This document shows, piece after piece, positions 1 to 7,642 of a DNA stretch of 64,000 bases. Location of the stretch: assembly GCA_041749255.1 (NCBI GenBank), contig JBGTBR010000067.1, positions 10,078 to 74,077 of the forward strand. The letters are read 5' to 3'. A model generated the notes under the pieces. That model made no database searches. It saw only the letters and a list, made by a program, of their open reading frames with translations, and had not been told where the DNA came from. How positions within the stretch are numbered: the stretch's first letter is position 1; the number at the start of each line of letters is the position of its first letter. Position numbers and translations under genes: made by a program. The stretch is from JABDLO01 sp041749255 (lineage in GTDB: Bacteria > Bacteroidota > Bacteroidia > Chitinophagales > Saprospiraceae).

Positions 1-552
1 TTGGTTCGGATAATAAAACAATCAATAATGCTGACGATTTTCTTGGTTCTTTATGACAATCCACTTAAAGCACAGGATTATCATAAATCTAACTTTATCG
101 GGCTGAACCCAAGTATAACAGTCGAACCATTCTATGAAAAAGAAGAATTGGACATAAACATTTTACCGCTTGTATATCAAAGACCATTAACAAAAAGATT
201 TGATATTAGACTCACTTCAATATGTAACTTTGGGATAAGAAACAATGGAAATGAAATTAGTCATTTTGGAGTCGAGACAGCTCTGCCAATATTTTTTAAA
301 ATAAAGGAAGAGAAAAAAGAAAGTTCAAAAGGAATTTTTGTTGCACCAATTTTAAGCCTGACAAGAAATAGGATTGAAGAGCATAATAATGTCGGACTTT
401 GGATTGAACCCGGATACAATTTATTGTTTGACAATACATTTGCAATGACTTTCGGACTCCAATTAGGTGGAACTTATTTTGCCTATGACAATGGTCAATC
501 ACAATGGAGAAATCACTTTGGAGTTAAGATTATTATTGGAAAATGGCTATAA
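1..552 (+). CDS. Small exported beta-barrel-like protein, unknown function
   Basis: A 183-residue protein if translation begins at the TTG that opens the window; the true start may lie upstream of the edge. Residues 2-25 (VRIIKQ, a hydrophobic stretch, then KAQ) look like a Sec signal peptide with cleavage near A-Q. An ATG at position 28 is an alternative, but it would lose the basic n-region. The mature part has alternating hydrophobic/polar strands and many glycines and aromatics (for example FGLQLGGTYFAY), and ends in a strand-like VKIIIGKWL, as small outer-membrane barrels do. No family recognised. The next gene is about 480 bases away, so it is probably monocistronic here. Confidence 0.6.
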   Translation: MVRIIKQSIMLTIFLVLYDNPLKAQDYHKSNFIGLNPSITVEPFYEKEELDINILPLVYQRPLTKRFDIRLTSICNFGIRNNGNEISHFGVETALPIFFKIKEEKKESSKGIFVAPILSLTRNRIEEHNNVGLWIEPGYNLLFDNTFAMTFGLQLGGTYFAYDNGQSQWRNHFGVKIIIGKWL

Positions 553-1032
553 AGGCGATAGTTCATAATTTTATTGGCTAAAACGGCAACAGGTTCGATT
601 TTTCGTCTACTGTGTTTAACCAAAAGGTTTAAGAATTTAATAATGAAATTGACAGGTCACCGGAGCATATGCAAAGTATGCCCCGACTTTATGTTTGAAC
701 AAAGACATTTGGAGTAATTTACAAACTATGGGGTTAATATGCGCCTGTTTATATTTTGAAATACCTTCTACATGTGGCTCAAGATTCTTGATAACAATGG
801 TTTCGAAAGAAAAATCCTTTTGAGACATACTTTGTGTACTAATTTCATTTAATTTTATCTGCAATTTTTTAGTTTAGCATGATAATTCCAAAGCTTCAGT
901 CCTGATCCCTGCAGACAAAGGTCAAATCATGTAATATGGAGTGGAATGGAAATTATAGATATATTTTGATTGGGGTCAGTCAAAAGGAACGACAGAGGAT
1001 AAAGTGAATTAATTTTAAAAATATAAAATCAA
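553..1032. other. Intergenic stretch without a convincing gene
   Basis: About 480 bases between the small barrel protein and the cytochrome c. A 75-codon minus-strand frame (637-864) is open but has no recognisable motif and no partner gene. No repeat, tRNA or strong hairpin was seen. Confidence 0.5.
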
Positions 1033-2025
1033 ATGAAACGAACAATCAATATTCTAAAATGGGTTGGCATAGTACTTGTCCTTCTGCTTATTGGCCTGTT
1101 TGCCTTTGTCCAATTCTCCTGGGACAAAAAGTATGATGTCCCCTATCCCGATATAAAAGCAACTAGTGACTCAGCTGTAATCGCAAGAGGCAGGCACCTT
1201 GTCTTTGGACCGGCTCATTGCGTAACCTGCCATGTACCTTTGGATAAAGTCAAAGAAGCAGAAGAAGGCAAAGAGTTGCCACTCAGTGGAGGGTGGGAAT
1301 TGAGTATACCACCAGGCATATTCAGAGCTCCGAATATTACCCCCGACATAGAAACAGGTATTGGTAAATTGACTGATGGGGAAATCGCACGGACTTTGCG
1401 TTATTCTGTTAACAAAAACAATGGTATTGTTTTTCCTTTTATGCCTTTTCAGGAACTCAGTGATGAAGACTTAACAGCCATTGTTTCATTCCTGCGGGCT
1501 CAGGAACCCGTCAATCATAAAGTTGAACCATCAAAATACAACTTTTTAGGTAAAGTGGTTATGGCTTTTGGAATGATTAAACCTGAAGGCCCGAAGAATA
1601 CTCCGCCCAAATCTGTAGCTATTGATTCAACAATAGCATACGGATCATATTTGGCCAATAGTGTGGCAAATTGCAATGGCTGTCATACAAAAAGGGATTT
1701 AAATACAGGGGCATTTATCGGGCCTCCTTTTGCCGGAGGATTCCAAATGCCTCCTGATGATTTTTCAGAAGGATATTCCTTCATTTCTCCAAACCTGACA
1801 CCGCATAAAGAAACCGGTATTATAGCATACTGGAACGAATCTACATTTATAACCAGGATGCGGGGAGGTAGGGTTCATAAAGGAAGTCCTATGTCCTGGG
1901 GTACAGTTGCAAAAATGACCAACCTTGAATTAAAGGCCATCTATCGCTACTTGCAATCCCTCGATCCTGTGGATAATAAAATAGAAAAGATCGTATTTGC
2001 TCCGGGGGAAGAATTCCCAAAATAG
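1033..2025 (+). CDS. Membrane-anchored diheme c-type cytochrome
   Basis: A 330-residue protein with one N-terminal membrane anchor (about residues 9-28) and two c-type heme sites, CVTCH at 63-67 and CNGCH at 214-218. Each lies in its own cytochrome c domain of about 150 residues. Likely distal Met ligands are in FPFMPF (Met137) for domain 1 and in SPMSWG near the C-terminus for domain 2. The arrangement resembles diheme cytochromes that carry electrons from periplasmic dehydrogenases, such as alcohol or gluconate dehydrogenase cytochrome subunits. No dehydrogenase gene is adjacent, so the donor is unknown. It probably faces the periplasm, anchored in the inner membrane. Confidence 0.85.
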   Translation: MKRTINILKWVGIVLVLLLIGLFAFVQFSWDKKYDVPYPDIKATSDSAVIARGRHLVFGPAHCVTCHVPLDKVKEAEEGKELPLSGGWELSIPPGIFRAPNITPDIETGIGKLTDGEIARTLRYSVNKNNGIVFPFMPFQELSDEDLTAIVSFLRAQEPVNHKVEPSKYNFLGKVVMAFGMIKPEGPKNTPPKSVAIDSTIAYGSYLANSVANCNGCHTKRDLNTGAFIGPPFAGGFQMPPDDFSEGYSFISPNLTPHKETGIIAYWNESTFITRMRGGRVHKGSPMSWGTVAKMTNLELKAIYRYLQSLDPVDNKIEKIVFAPGEEFPK

Positions 2026-2307
2026 GCATATAGGAAAAGAAACAATGGGCAATCCCAACATTGCCTCCAAAAGCAATAATGTAATTGCTAGTTCCCGCCC
2101 TTTTACATTTCTTCAGAATTTCAGCTTAGTGTTAACAGTCTTATCCCGATAAGTATCAATATCAAATACACCCAAGGTGGCTCCATCTCTATTTAGCAAA
2201 TCTATTCATATGAATATTTATGGAAATTCTCAATATTGTTGAGTTTGAAAAAAATGAGAGGGTATTTTTTATAAAAATATTGCATACCTTAATGAAAATT
2301 AAGTAAA

Positions 2308-2814
2308 ATGACAAATTTAATCCCTAAACAAAGAAAATTCTGGATTACAACTTTCTTAGCCTGGATATTATTTATTGGAATTGACTTCTTTTTCCATGCA
2401 TCTCTTTTACGTTCCTATTGGAATGAAGATGTAGTAGCCTTTAAACCACTTGTTGATTTATTTGTATTAATTCCTGCTGGATATTTAAGTTTTTTTCTTT
2501 TGACTCTCTTGTTTGGCTACGTTTTTTGTAGGATATATACAACAAAGCCAATCAGATCAGAAGTAGTTCGATTTTCAATATTGGTTAGCTTTTTATTTTC
2601 AGCCAGTAATTTTTTTGGTCAATTATCATATTTAAACATACCCCTAAAGCACTTATTGCTATTTAATTTGGTTTACTTTATTGAAATATTTATAGTAATA
2701 TTCTTCTTTTACAAAGCAATGTTTGCCGAAAAGTATTCCAAAATAACTAGGTATACACTAATCATTTTCTTTATATTAATCTTGATCGGAATCATCATTC
2801 AAAACATTTTTTAG
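2308..2814 (+). CDS. Small integral membrane protein, unknown function
   Basis: A 168-residue, very hydrophobic protein with about five predicted membrane helices (roughly residues 12-30, 45-70, 85-105, 115-138 and 147-167). Short basic loops such as KPIRSE and AEKYSKITR favour an inner-membrane location. No signal peptide, catalytic motif or family was recognised. It stands alone between the cytochrome gene and the GxxExxY repeat region. The base composition is AT-rich even for this window, which is expected for codons of hydrophobic residues. Confidence 0.6.
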   Translation: MTNLIPKQRKFWITTFLAWILFIGIDFFFHASLLRSYWNEDVVAFKPLVDLFVLIPAGYLSFFLLTLLFGYVFCRIYTTKPIRSEVVRFSILVSFLFSASNFFGQLSYLNIPLKHLLLFNLVYFIEIFIVIFFFYKAMFAEKYSKITRYTLIIFFILILIGIIIQNIF

Positions 2815-2850
2815 AACTAATACCTGTCCTTTTAAAAACAAAATCAATAG

Positions 2851-2883
2851 AATCTTACAAATAATAAAAATCATAGTTCAGAC
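2851..2883 (-). repeat. TCTGAAC repeat, inverted copy 1
   Basis: Ends in AATCATAGTTCAGAC, the reverse complement of GTCTGAACTATGATT. It is the outermost of five related repeats around the GxxExxY gene; the family shares GTCTGAACyATGATT followed by TGATT words about every 10 bases. Confidence 0.7.
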
Positions 2884-3005
2884 ATATTCCCCTGAACCGA
2901 GCCAAAAAATAGATAGACTTAAAATAGAGTTATGAATAAGGAGTTTTTTGTTGGAACCAGAAGAGATGTTTTTTTTGTAGAGGGTATGGTAGAAATTGAA
3001 TCAAA

Positions 3006-3040
3006 GGAATTATACAAATTATAAAAATCATAGTTCAGAC
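3006..3040 (-). repeat. TCTGAAC repeat, inverted copy 2
   Basis: Ends in ATAAAAATCATAGTTCAGAC. It faces the forward copy at 3078-3120 across a 37-base gap, so the two can pair as the arms of a hairpin just upstream of the GxxExxY gene. Confidence 0.75.
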
Positions 3041-3077
3041 AACAATCTATTTAAATAAAAACCAGGGCTAAGCAATT

Positions 3078-3120
3078 GTCTGAACCATGATTAATGTGAT
3101 TAAATGATTTGCTATGATTA
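3078..3120 (+). repeat. TCTGAAC repeat, forward copy containing the GxxExxY start codon
   Basis: Begins GTCTGAACCATGATTA and continues with TGATT words at roughly helical spacing. Its last word, CTATGATT, supplies the ATG (3114) of the GxxExxY gene, so repeat and gene are fused. Confidence 0.75.
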
Positions 3121-3536
3121 ACAAGGATTACAAATACAGCGAATTAACTTCTAAAATAATTGGTTGTGCAATGACTGTGCATGCTGAGTTGGGAAATGGT
3201 TTTCAAGAAGTCATCTATCAGCGTGCCCTGGAAATTGAAATGGGAGATCAAGGTGTTAAATTTTCGCGAGAGTATGAAATGCCTGTGTATTACAAAAATC
3301 AGCAAATTGGATTACGAAGAGTTGATTTTTTAGTAGAAGGTGTCGTAGCCGTTGAGTTAAAAGCCATTATCTTATTGGAGGATGTACATTTGGCACAAGC
3401 TATTAATTACTTGGAAGCATACGATTTAGAGGTTGGGTTACTCATCAATTTTGGGGCAAAATCATTGGAGTTTAAAAGACTCCAAAACAAATCTTTTAAA
3501 CAAAAGAACCAAGGAAACCCTTTGTCTGAACTATGA
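3114..3536 (+). CDS. GxxExxY family protein
   Basis: A 140-residue protein of the GxxExxY family. The name-giving motif is visible as GFQEVIY in GNGFQEVIYQRALEIEM. A later VDFLVEG...VAVELKAI segment has the D...ExK spacing of the PD-(D/E)XK nuclease fold, which the family is thought to adopt; nuclease activity has not been shown from this sequence. The gene is embedded in repeats: its ATG is the last word of an upstream TCTGAAC repeat, and its stop codon TGA lies inside a downstream copy (GTCTGAACTATGA). Each flank also carries an inverted copy. This placement suggests that gene and repeats move or are maintained together (inference). Confidence 0.88.
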   Translation: MINKDYKYSELTSKIIGCAMTVHAELGNGFQEVIYQRALEIEMGDQGVKFSREYEMPVYYKNQQIGLRRVDFLVEGVVAVELKAIILLEDVHLAQAINYLEAYDLEVGLLINFGAKSLEFKRLQNKSFKQKNQGNPLSEL

Positions 3537-3571
3537 TTAAAGTGATTAAATAGTAAACTATGATGAACATT
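3524..3571 (+). repeat. TCTGAAC repeat, forward copy containing the GxxExxY stop codon
   Basis: Starts GTCTGAACTATGATTAA and continues with further TGATT/TGATG words. The GxxExxY stop codon (3534-3536) lies within it. It faces the inverted copy at 3602-3637 and can form a hairpin with it. Confidence 0.75.
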
Positions 3572-3601
3572 AAAAACCCAAATTACAATCAAAAAGATTC
3601 A

Positions 3602-3637
3602 AAGAATCATACAAATCATATAAATCATAGTTCAGAC
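3602..3637 (-). repeat. TCTGAAC repeat, inverted copy 3
   Basis: Reads ...AAATCATAGTTCAGAC, the reverse complement of the forward copy at 3524. Together they make an inverted pair downstream of the GxxExxY gene that mirrors the upstream pair. Confidence 0.75.
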
Positions 3638-3691
3638 ATTTTTAAACACCCCCAACAACAAAGAAAGACGAATTCATAATTAGAATTTCCC

Positions 3692-3699
3692 TATTTTTG
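3692..3699 (+). promoter_or_regulatory. Candidate -7 box for the TonB receptor
   Basis: TATTTTTG fits the Bacteroidota TAnnTTTG element, 87 bases before the receptor ATG. No TTG is present at the expected -33 distance, so support is moderate. Confidence 0.3.
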
Positions 3700-3786
3700 C
3701 AAATTATATATTAATAATAAAGAGGGTTACACAGTCTGAAAAATATATAGCAAAGCTGAAATACACATGGATACATATCTGAAATC

Positions 3787-5817
3787 ATGAGAAACAGTTC
3801 TGGAATATGGCTAATAAAAATTCTTGCAATATTTGTGAGCATTGAAATACATGCACAGGATATAGAAATGGATACCCTCTCCAGCTTATATGTAGACTCT
3901 GTGTTCATAGAGGGTAGAAAAAATCGCGTATTACCATCTAAAAAAGAAATGATTATAGCTGACCAATCCATCCTGGTCATTCCAAGGTTACAAGATTTTC
4001 TCAATATTGTACCCGGCGTCGAAATGCAATCAGCTACTTTAAATACGCATAGAGTCAATATCCGGGGTATCGGGAGCAGGTCTCCTTTTGCAACATCGAA
4101 GATCAGAGCCTATCTGGACGATATTCTCCTGACTGATGGCACTGGTGAAACCACCATGGAAGATCTAAATCTTGGAATGTTGGACAGAGTAACGATTTGG
4201 CGTGGACCTTCTACTTCAATTTATGGAGCGGGTTTGGGTGGCACCATTCTGATGCAAACCAATAGCAAGATGCCTGAAAAGAAAATCAATCTAAGCACAG
4301 GCTTAAATATAGGAAACTATGGTTTAGTCAGGTCTAATTCTGATATAACTTATAAATGGACTGACCAGCAATATACTTATATAAATATTGAAACGATCAA
4401 TAGTGACGGGTACAGGGCTAACAACGAGTTCAGAAAGCAAGTTTATACTTTATTTCACAAATGGACTGGATCAAACAGTCACTTTTCAATGTTTGCCAAT
4501 CACATAAATCTTTTTGGCGAAATTCCATCTTCGCTCACTTTGGATGATTACCGTAACAGACCTGAAATAGCCGCACCCATATGGGCCAATGTATCGGGTT
4601 TTGAAGATTATACTAAATCCCGCTTAGGGCTTAGTTATAGCAAACAATTCAACCCGGACATATCATGGGTGACTACAGGTTATACCTATATATTCAATTC
4701 CTATGAACTTCGACCTTTTGATGTCATAGTAAACAACAGCAAAGCACTGGGTCTTAGATCCAGAATTGGAGAATTGGGAGAAGGAGGACGATGGACAGCG
4801 GGTGTCGAAGCTTACACTGAACTGTTTAATTTCGATATATTTCAACTTGTTATGGGGCAACAGGGGCCATTAATGGAAAGTGACCAAAGCAGGAGATGGC
4901 AACTTAATGTATTTGGTGAGTGGACTTGGCCAATAAGTGATCGCCTGGAATTTCAGTCCGGCGTGAATATTAATACCACAAATATAGGCCTCGCCAGTCT
5001 TGAAGCATCGGGACTGGATAATGACCTGGACTATAAGCCCATCATCAGTCCCCGCATGGGTATCACCTGGCAATGGAATCCAATTTGGTCAATACATGTC
5101 GATGTGGGGCATGGTTTTGCAACTCCGGGTCTGGATGAATCCCTATTGCCCAATGGTACTTTTAATCAGGAAATTCGTCAGGAAAAAGCCTGGAATGCAG
5201 AATTGGGGATAGTGGGAATTCAAGGTAATAATTGGAAGGTTTCTTCCACCCTTTTTTATATGATCGTTGACAATATTCTGGTAAATCGCCAGACGGATGA
5301 AGGCTTTCTTTTCGCTGTAAATGCAGGGAGATCTTTGCATTATGGCTGGGAACCCGAATTTCAATATAGCTTTAGGAGTGCTAAAGACCATCAATTCAAT
5401 TGGACCATCAATGCCAGTATCGCCCATTACCGTTTTGTTGATTTTGTAGATCAAGGAGTTGATTTTTCAGGTAATCAACTTACTGGAGTAGCACCGTACA
5501 AAGGAAGTGCAAACTTTCAATATAAATATAAAACATTGTCATTTAATATTTTAAATAATTATGTTTCATCTATTCCTGTAAATGATGCCAATAGTGAATT
5601 CAATGATGCATACCTTCTGACAAAGATGTTTGCAGGTTTGGAATGGAAATGGGCTCCTGTAAATGTATTATTTACATTAAGCGTCGATAATGTTTTTAAT
5701 ATTGAATATTCGCCCATGATCGCAGTAAATGCCAGGGCTCCGGTTATCGGTATGCCGCGGTATTACTACCCGGGACTTCCAAGAAATGTTATGATAGGAG
5801 TAAAATTAAGTTATTGA
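3787..5817 (+). CDS. TonB-dependent outer-membrane receptor
   Basis: A 676-residue receptor. Residues 1-24 form a signal peptide ending IHAQ. A plug domain follows (about 50-165) with the usual pattern: QDFLNIVPGV, VNIRGIGSR, a DDILLTDG strand and VTIWRGPSTSIYGAG. The rest is a 22-strand-type barrel ending in an aromatic-terminated strand (MIGVKLSY). It lacks the N-terminal carboxypeptidase-like domain and SusD partner of SusC glycan importers, so it is closer to siderophore, heme or vitamin receptors; the substrate cannot be read from sequence. It depends on TonB-ExbBD encoded elsewhere. The following thioredoxin gene is 236 bases away and probably has its own promoter. Confidence 0.9.
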   Translation: MRNSSGIWLIKILAIFVSIEIHAQDIEMDTLSSLYVDSVFIEGRKNRVLPSKKEMIIADQSILVIPRLQDFLNIVPGVEMQSATLNTHRVNIRGIGSRSPFATSKIRAYLDDILLTDGTGETTMEDLNLGMLDRVTIWRGPSTSIYGAGLGGTILMQTNSKMPEKKINLSTGLNIGNYGLVRSNSDITYKWTDQQYTYINIETINSDGYRANNEFRKQVYTLFHKWTGSNSHFSMFANHINLFGEIPSSLTLDDYRNRPEIAAPIWANVSGFEDYTKSRLGLSYSKQFNPDISWVTTGYTYIFNSYELRPFDVIVNNSKALGLRSRIGELGEGGRWTAGVEAYTELFNFDIFQLVMGQQGPLMESDQSRRWQLNVFGEWTWPISDRLEFQSGVNINTTNIGLASLEASGLDNDLDYKPIISPRMGITWQWNPIWSIHVDVGHGFATPGLDESLLPNGTFNQEIRQEKAWNAELGIVGIQGNNWKVSSTLFYMIVDNILVNRQTDEGFLFAVNAGRSLHYGWEPEFQYSFRSAKDHQFNWTINASIAHYRFVDFVDQGVDFSGNQLTGVAPYKGSANFQYKYKTLSFNILNNYVSSIPVNDANSEFNDAYLLTKMFAGLEWKWAPVNVLFTLSVDNVFNIEYSPMIAVNARAPVIGMPRYYYPGLPRNVMIGVKLSY

Positions 5818-5917
5818 GCTTGTATTGATTGGAATACTGTTGAGAAAATGATGTGGAAAAAAATATATAACTTCAAAAAAATAATAAGATTATATATTAA
5901 AATTCCATTGAATATTA

Positions 5918-5925
5918 TATTTTTG
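5918..5925 (+). promoter_or_regulatory. Candidate -7 box for the exported thioredoxin
   Basis: TATTTTTG matches TAnnTTTG, 129 bases upstream of the ATG at 6054, in a very AT-rich gap. The -33 element is not convincing. Confidence 0.25.
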
Positions 5926-6053
5926 TAGTGAACATCAAACGATTTTAATACGTAATTCGTTTAAGAGTAAGTTTTAGAAGTTATCTGGCCAACAGTTTAT
6001 TAATAGTTCAGATAAATTATACATAGGTACATTGTCATAAAAAAATTATATAA

Positions 6054-6554
6054 ATGAAACTTTTTATACTTTCCGCACTCGCTTTTTTATTTATAGTGCC
6101 TTTTACTCAGGCGCAAAAGAGTGATTATAAAGCGGGTAATGAAGGATGGCTTGTAAATCTTGAGGAAGCCTATACTTTATCAAAGAAAACTGGTAAACCA
6201 ATTATGGCTAACTTTACAGGCAGCGATTGGTGCGGATGGTGTAAGCGTCTTTCTTCAGCCGTTTTTGAAAAGCCAGAATTTCAAAAATGGGCCAATAATA
6301 ATGTAATTTTATTAGAACTTGATTTTCCCAGACGCAAGTCTGTGCCAGATCAGATTCGACAACAAAATGCCAGTCTGCAAAGAGCATTCCAGGTAAGGGG
6401 TTATCCTACTGTATGGATTTTTGAGATTGACAAACCGACAGGAAGCCAGGAATTTACTATCAATCCACTTGGGAAAACAGGATATAAAGCTACGGTTGAG
6501 GAATTTACCTCTGACGTAGACAAAATGTTAAAAAACGGTACAGCCTCGCAGTAA
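6054..6554 (+). CDS. Exported thioredoxin-fold protein (WCGWCK)
   Basis: A 166-residue protein with a signal peptide (residues 1-20, ending TQAQ) and a thioredoxin domain. The redox site is W59-C60-G-W-C63-K, and the cis-proline loop is GYPTVW (Pro118). The CGWC dipeptide is found in single-domain thioredoxin-like proteins related to the DsbD C-terminal domain, which act on periplasmic disulfides; target and reductant are unknown. Its length suits a lone domain without the DUF4369 lid seen in the TlpA-like gene at 59.3 kb. It stands alone between the TonB receptor and holA. Confidence 0.85.
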   Translation: MKLFILSALAFLFIVPFTQAQKSDYKAGNEGWLVNLEEAYTLSKKTGKPIMANFTGSDWCGWCKRLSSAVFEKPEFQKWANNNVILLELDFPRRKSVPDQIRQQNASLQRAFQVRGYPTVWIFEIDKPTGSQEFTINPLGKTGYKATVEEFTSDVDKMLKNGTASQ

Positions 6555-6628
6555 TTGAGCCTGTTTTTCTTTGTTTTGATTTTCCTTGTTCAAGCATTCA
6601 ATTCATTCACATTTAATGTGATGTTAAT

Positions 6629-7642
6629 ATGGACTTTGATGAAATCATAACATCAATTAAAAACAAAGAGTATCATCCAGTATATTTACTTCATGGAGAA
6701 GAGCCCTATTTTATTGACCAGATTTCCCATTTAATAGAATCTACTGTACTTACTGAAGGAGAGAAATCTTTTAATCAAGCCATTCTTTACGGCAAAGAAA
6801 CCAATTTTAAGCAAGTGGTAGACGAGGCCAGTCAATATCCGATGATGTCTCCATACAGAGTTGTTATTTTAAAAGAAGCTCAGGAAATGAAGTCTTTGGA
6901 AATGTTGGAGAAATATACTGCCAACCCCTCTCCCACCAGTATTGTAGTTATTTGTCATAAATACAAAAAGGTCAATGGCCGTTTTAAATGGTTAAAAAAT
7001 ATACACAAAAATGGAATTGTTTTCGATTCAAAAAAAATTTATGAAAACAATTTGCCTCAATGGATAACTCAATACCTCCAAAAGAGAAATGTAAAAATTG
7101 ATCAGGATGCCAAAACATTAATCGCTGAATATCTGGGAACAGATTTATCAAAAGTGAGTAATGAACTGGATAAAATGATCTTGAACCTTGGAAAGACCAG
7201 AAGTATATCCGCTTCAGATGTACAAGAACAAATTGGTATTAGCAAGGACTACAATGTTTTCGAATTGCAAAAAGCCATAGGTGAAATAAATAATGAAAAG
7301 ATTTATCGCATCATCCGTTACTTTGCTAGTAACGAAGCAGCCAATCCATTGGTAATGGTATTGGCAAGTTTACATTCCTATTTCATGAAGTTGTGGATAA
7401 CAGATCAAAACTCCCACTTAACCGATTTGCAATTGCAAAAATTACTGGGTCTTCCTACGTCTTACTTTGTAATAGACTATAAGAAAGCAGCAAAAAAATT
7501 GGGATCGATCAGAATTAAAAAATCTTTTCAACTTTTGAAAAAAGCAGACCTACAATCAAAGGGTTACAATAGTAGAAATATGGGCACGGAAGCCATCCTC
7601 ACTGAATTTATAATCAACTTGTATCACGATGCTGATCAGTAG
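6629..7642 (+). CDS. holA: DNA polymerase III subunit delta
   Basis: 337 residues, close to the usual 330-345 of HolA. The delta subunit opens the beta clamp within the clamp-loader complex. Family features include the N-terminal YHPVYLLHGEEPYFIDQI segment, the RVVILKEAQ strand, the central DLSKVSNELDKMIL helix, and the EAANPLVMVLASLHSYF helix of the C-terminal collar domain. Like other delta subunits it has no intact Walker A motif. Its 3' end overlaps priA on the opposite strand by 7 bases, a tail-to-tail arrangement with no room for a terminator between them. Confidence 0.92.
   Translation: MDFDEIITSIKNKEYHPVYLLHGEEPYFIDQISHLIESTVLTEGEKSFNQAILYGKETNFKQVVDEASQYPMMSPYRVVILKEAQEMKSLEMLEKYTANPSPTSIVVICHKYKKVNGRFKWLKNIHKNGIVFDSKKIYENNLPQWITQYLQKRNVKIDQDAKTLIAEYLGTDLSKVSNELDKMILNLGKTRSISASDVQEQIGISKDYNVFELQKAIGEINNEKIYRIIRYFASNEAANPLVMVLASLHSYFMKLWITDQNSHLTDLQLQKLLGLPTSYFVIDYKKAAKKLGSIRIKKSFQLLKKADLQSKGYNSRNMGTEAILTEFIINLYHDADQ

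Noticed and set aside
637..864. 75-codon minus-strand frame
   Set aside because: No motif, no partner and no promoter; left as intergenic.
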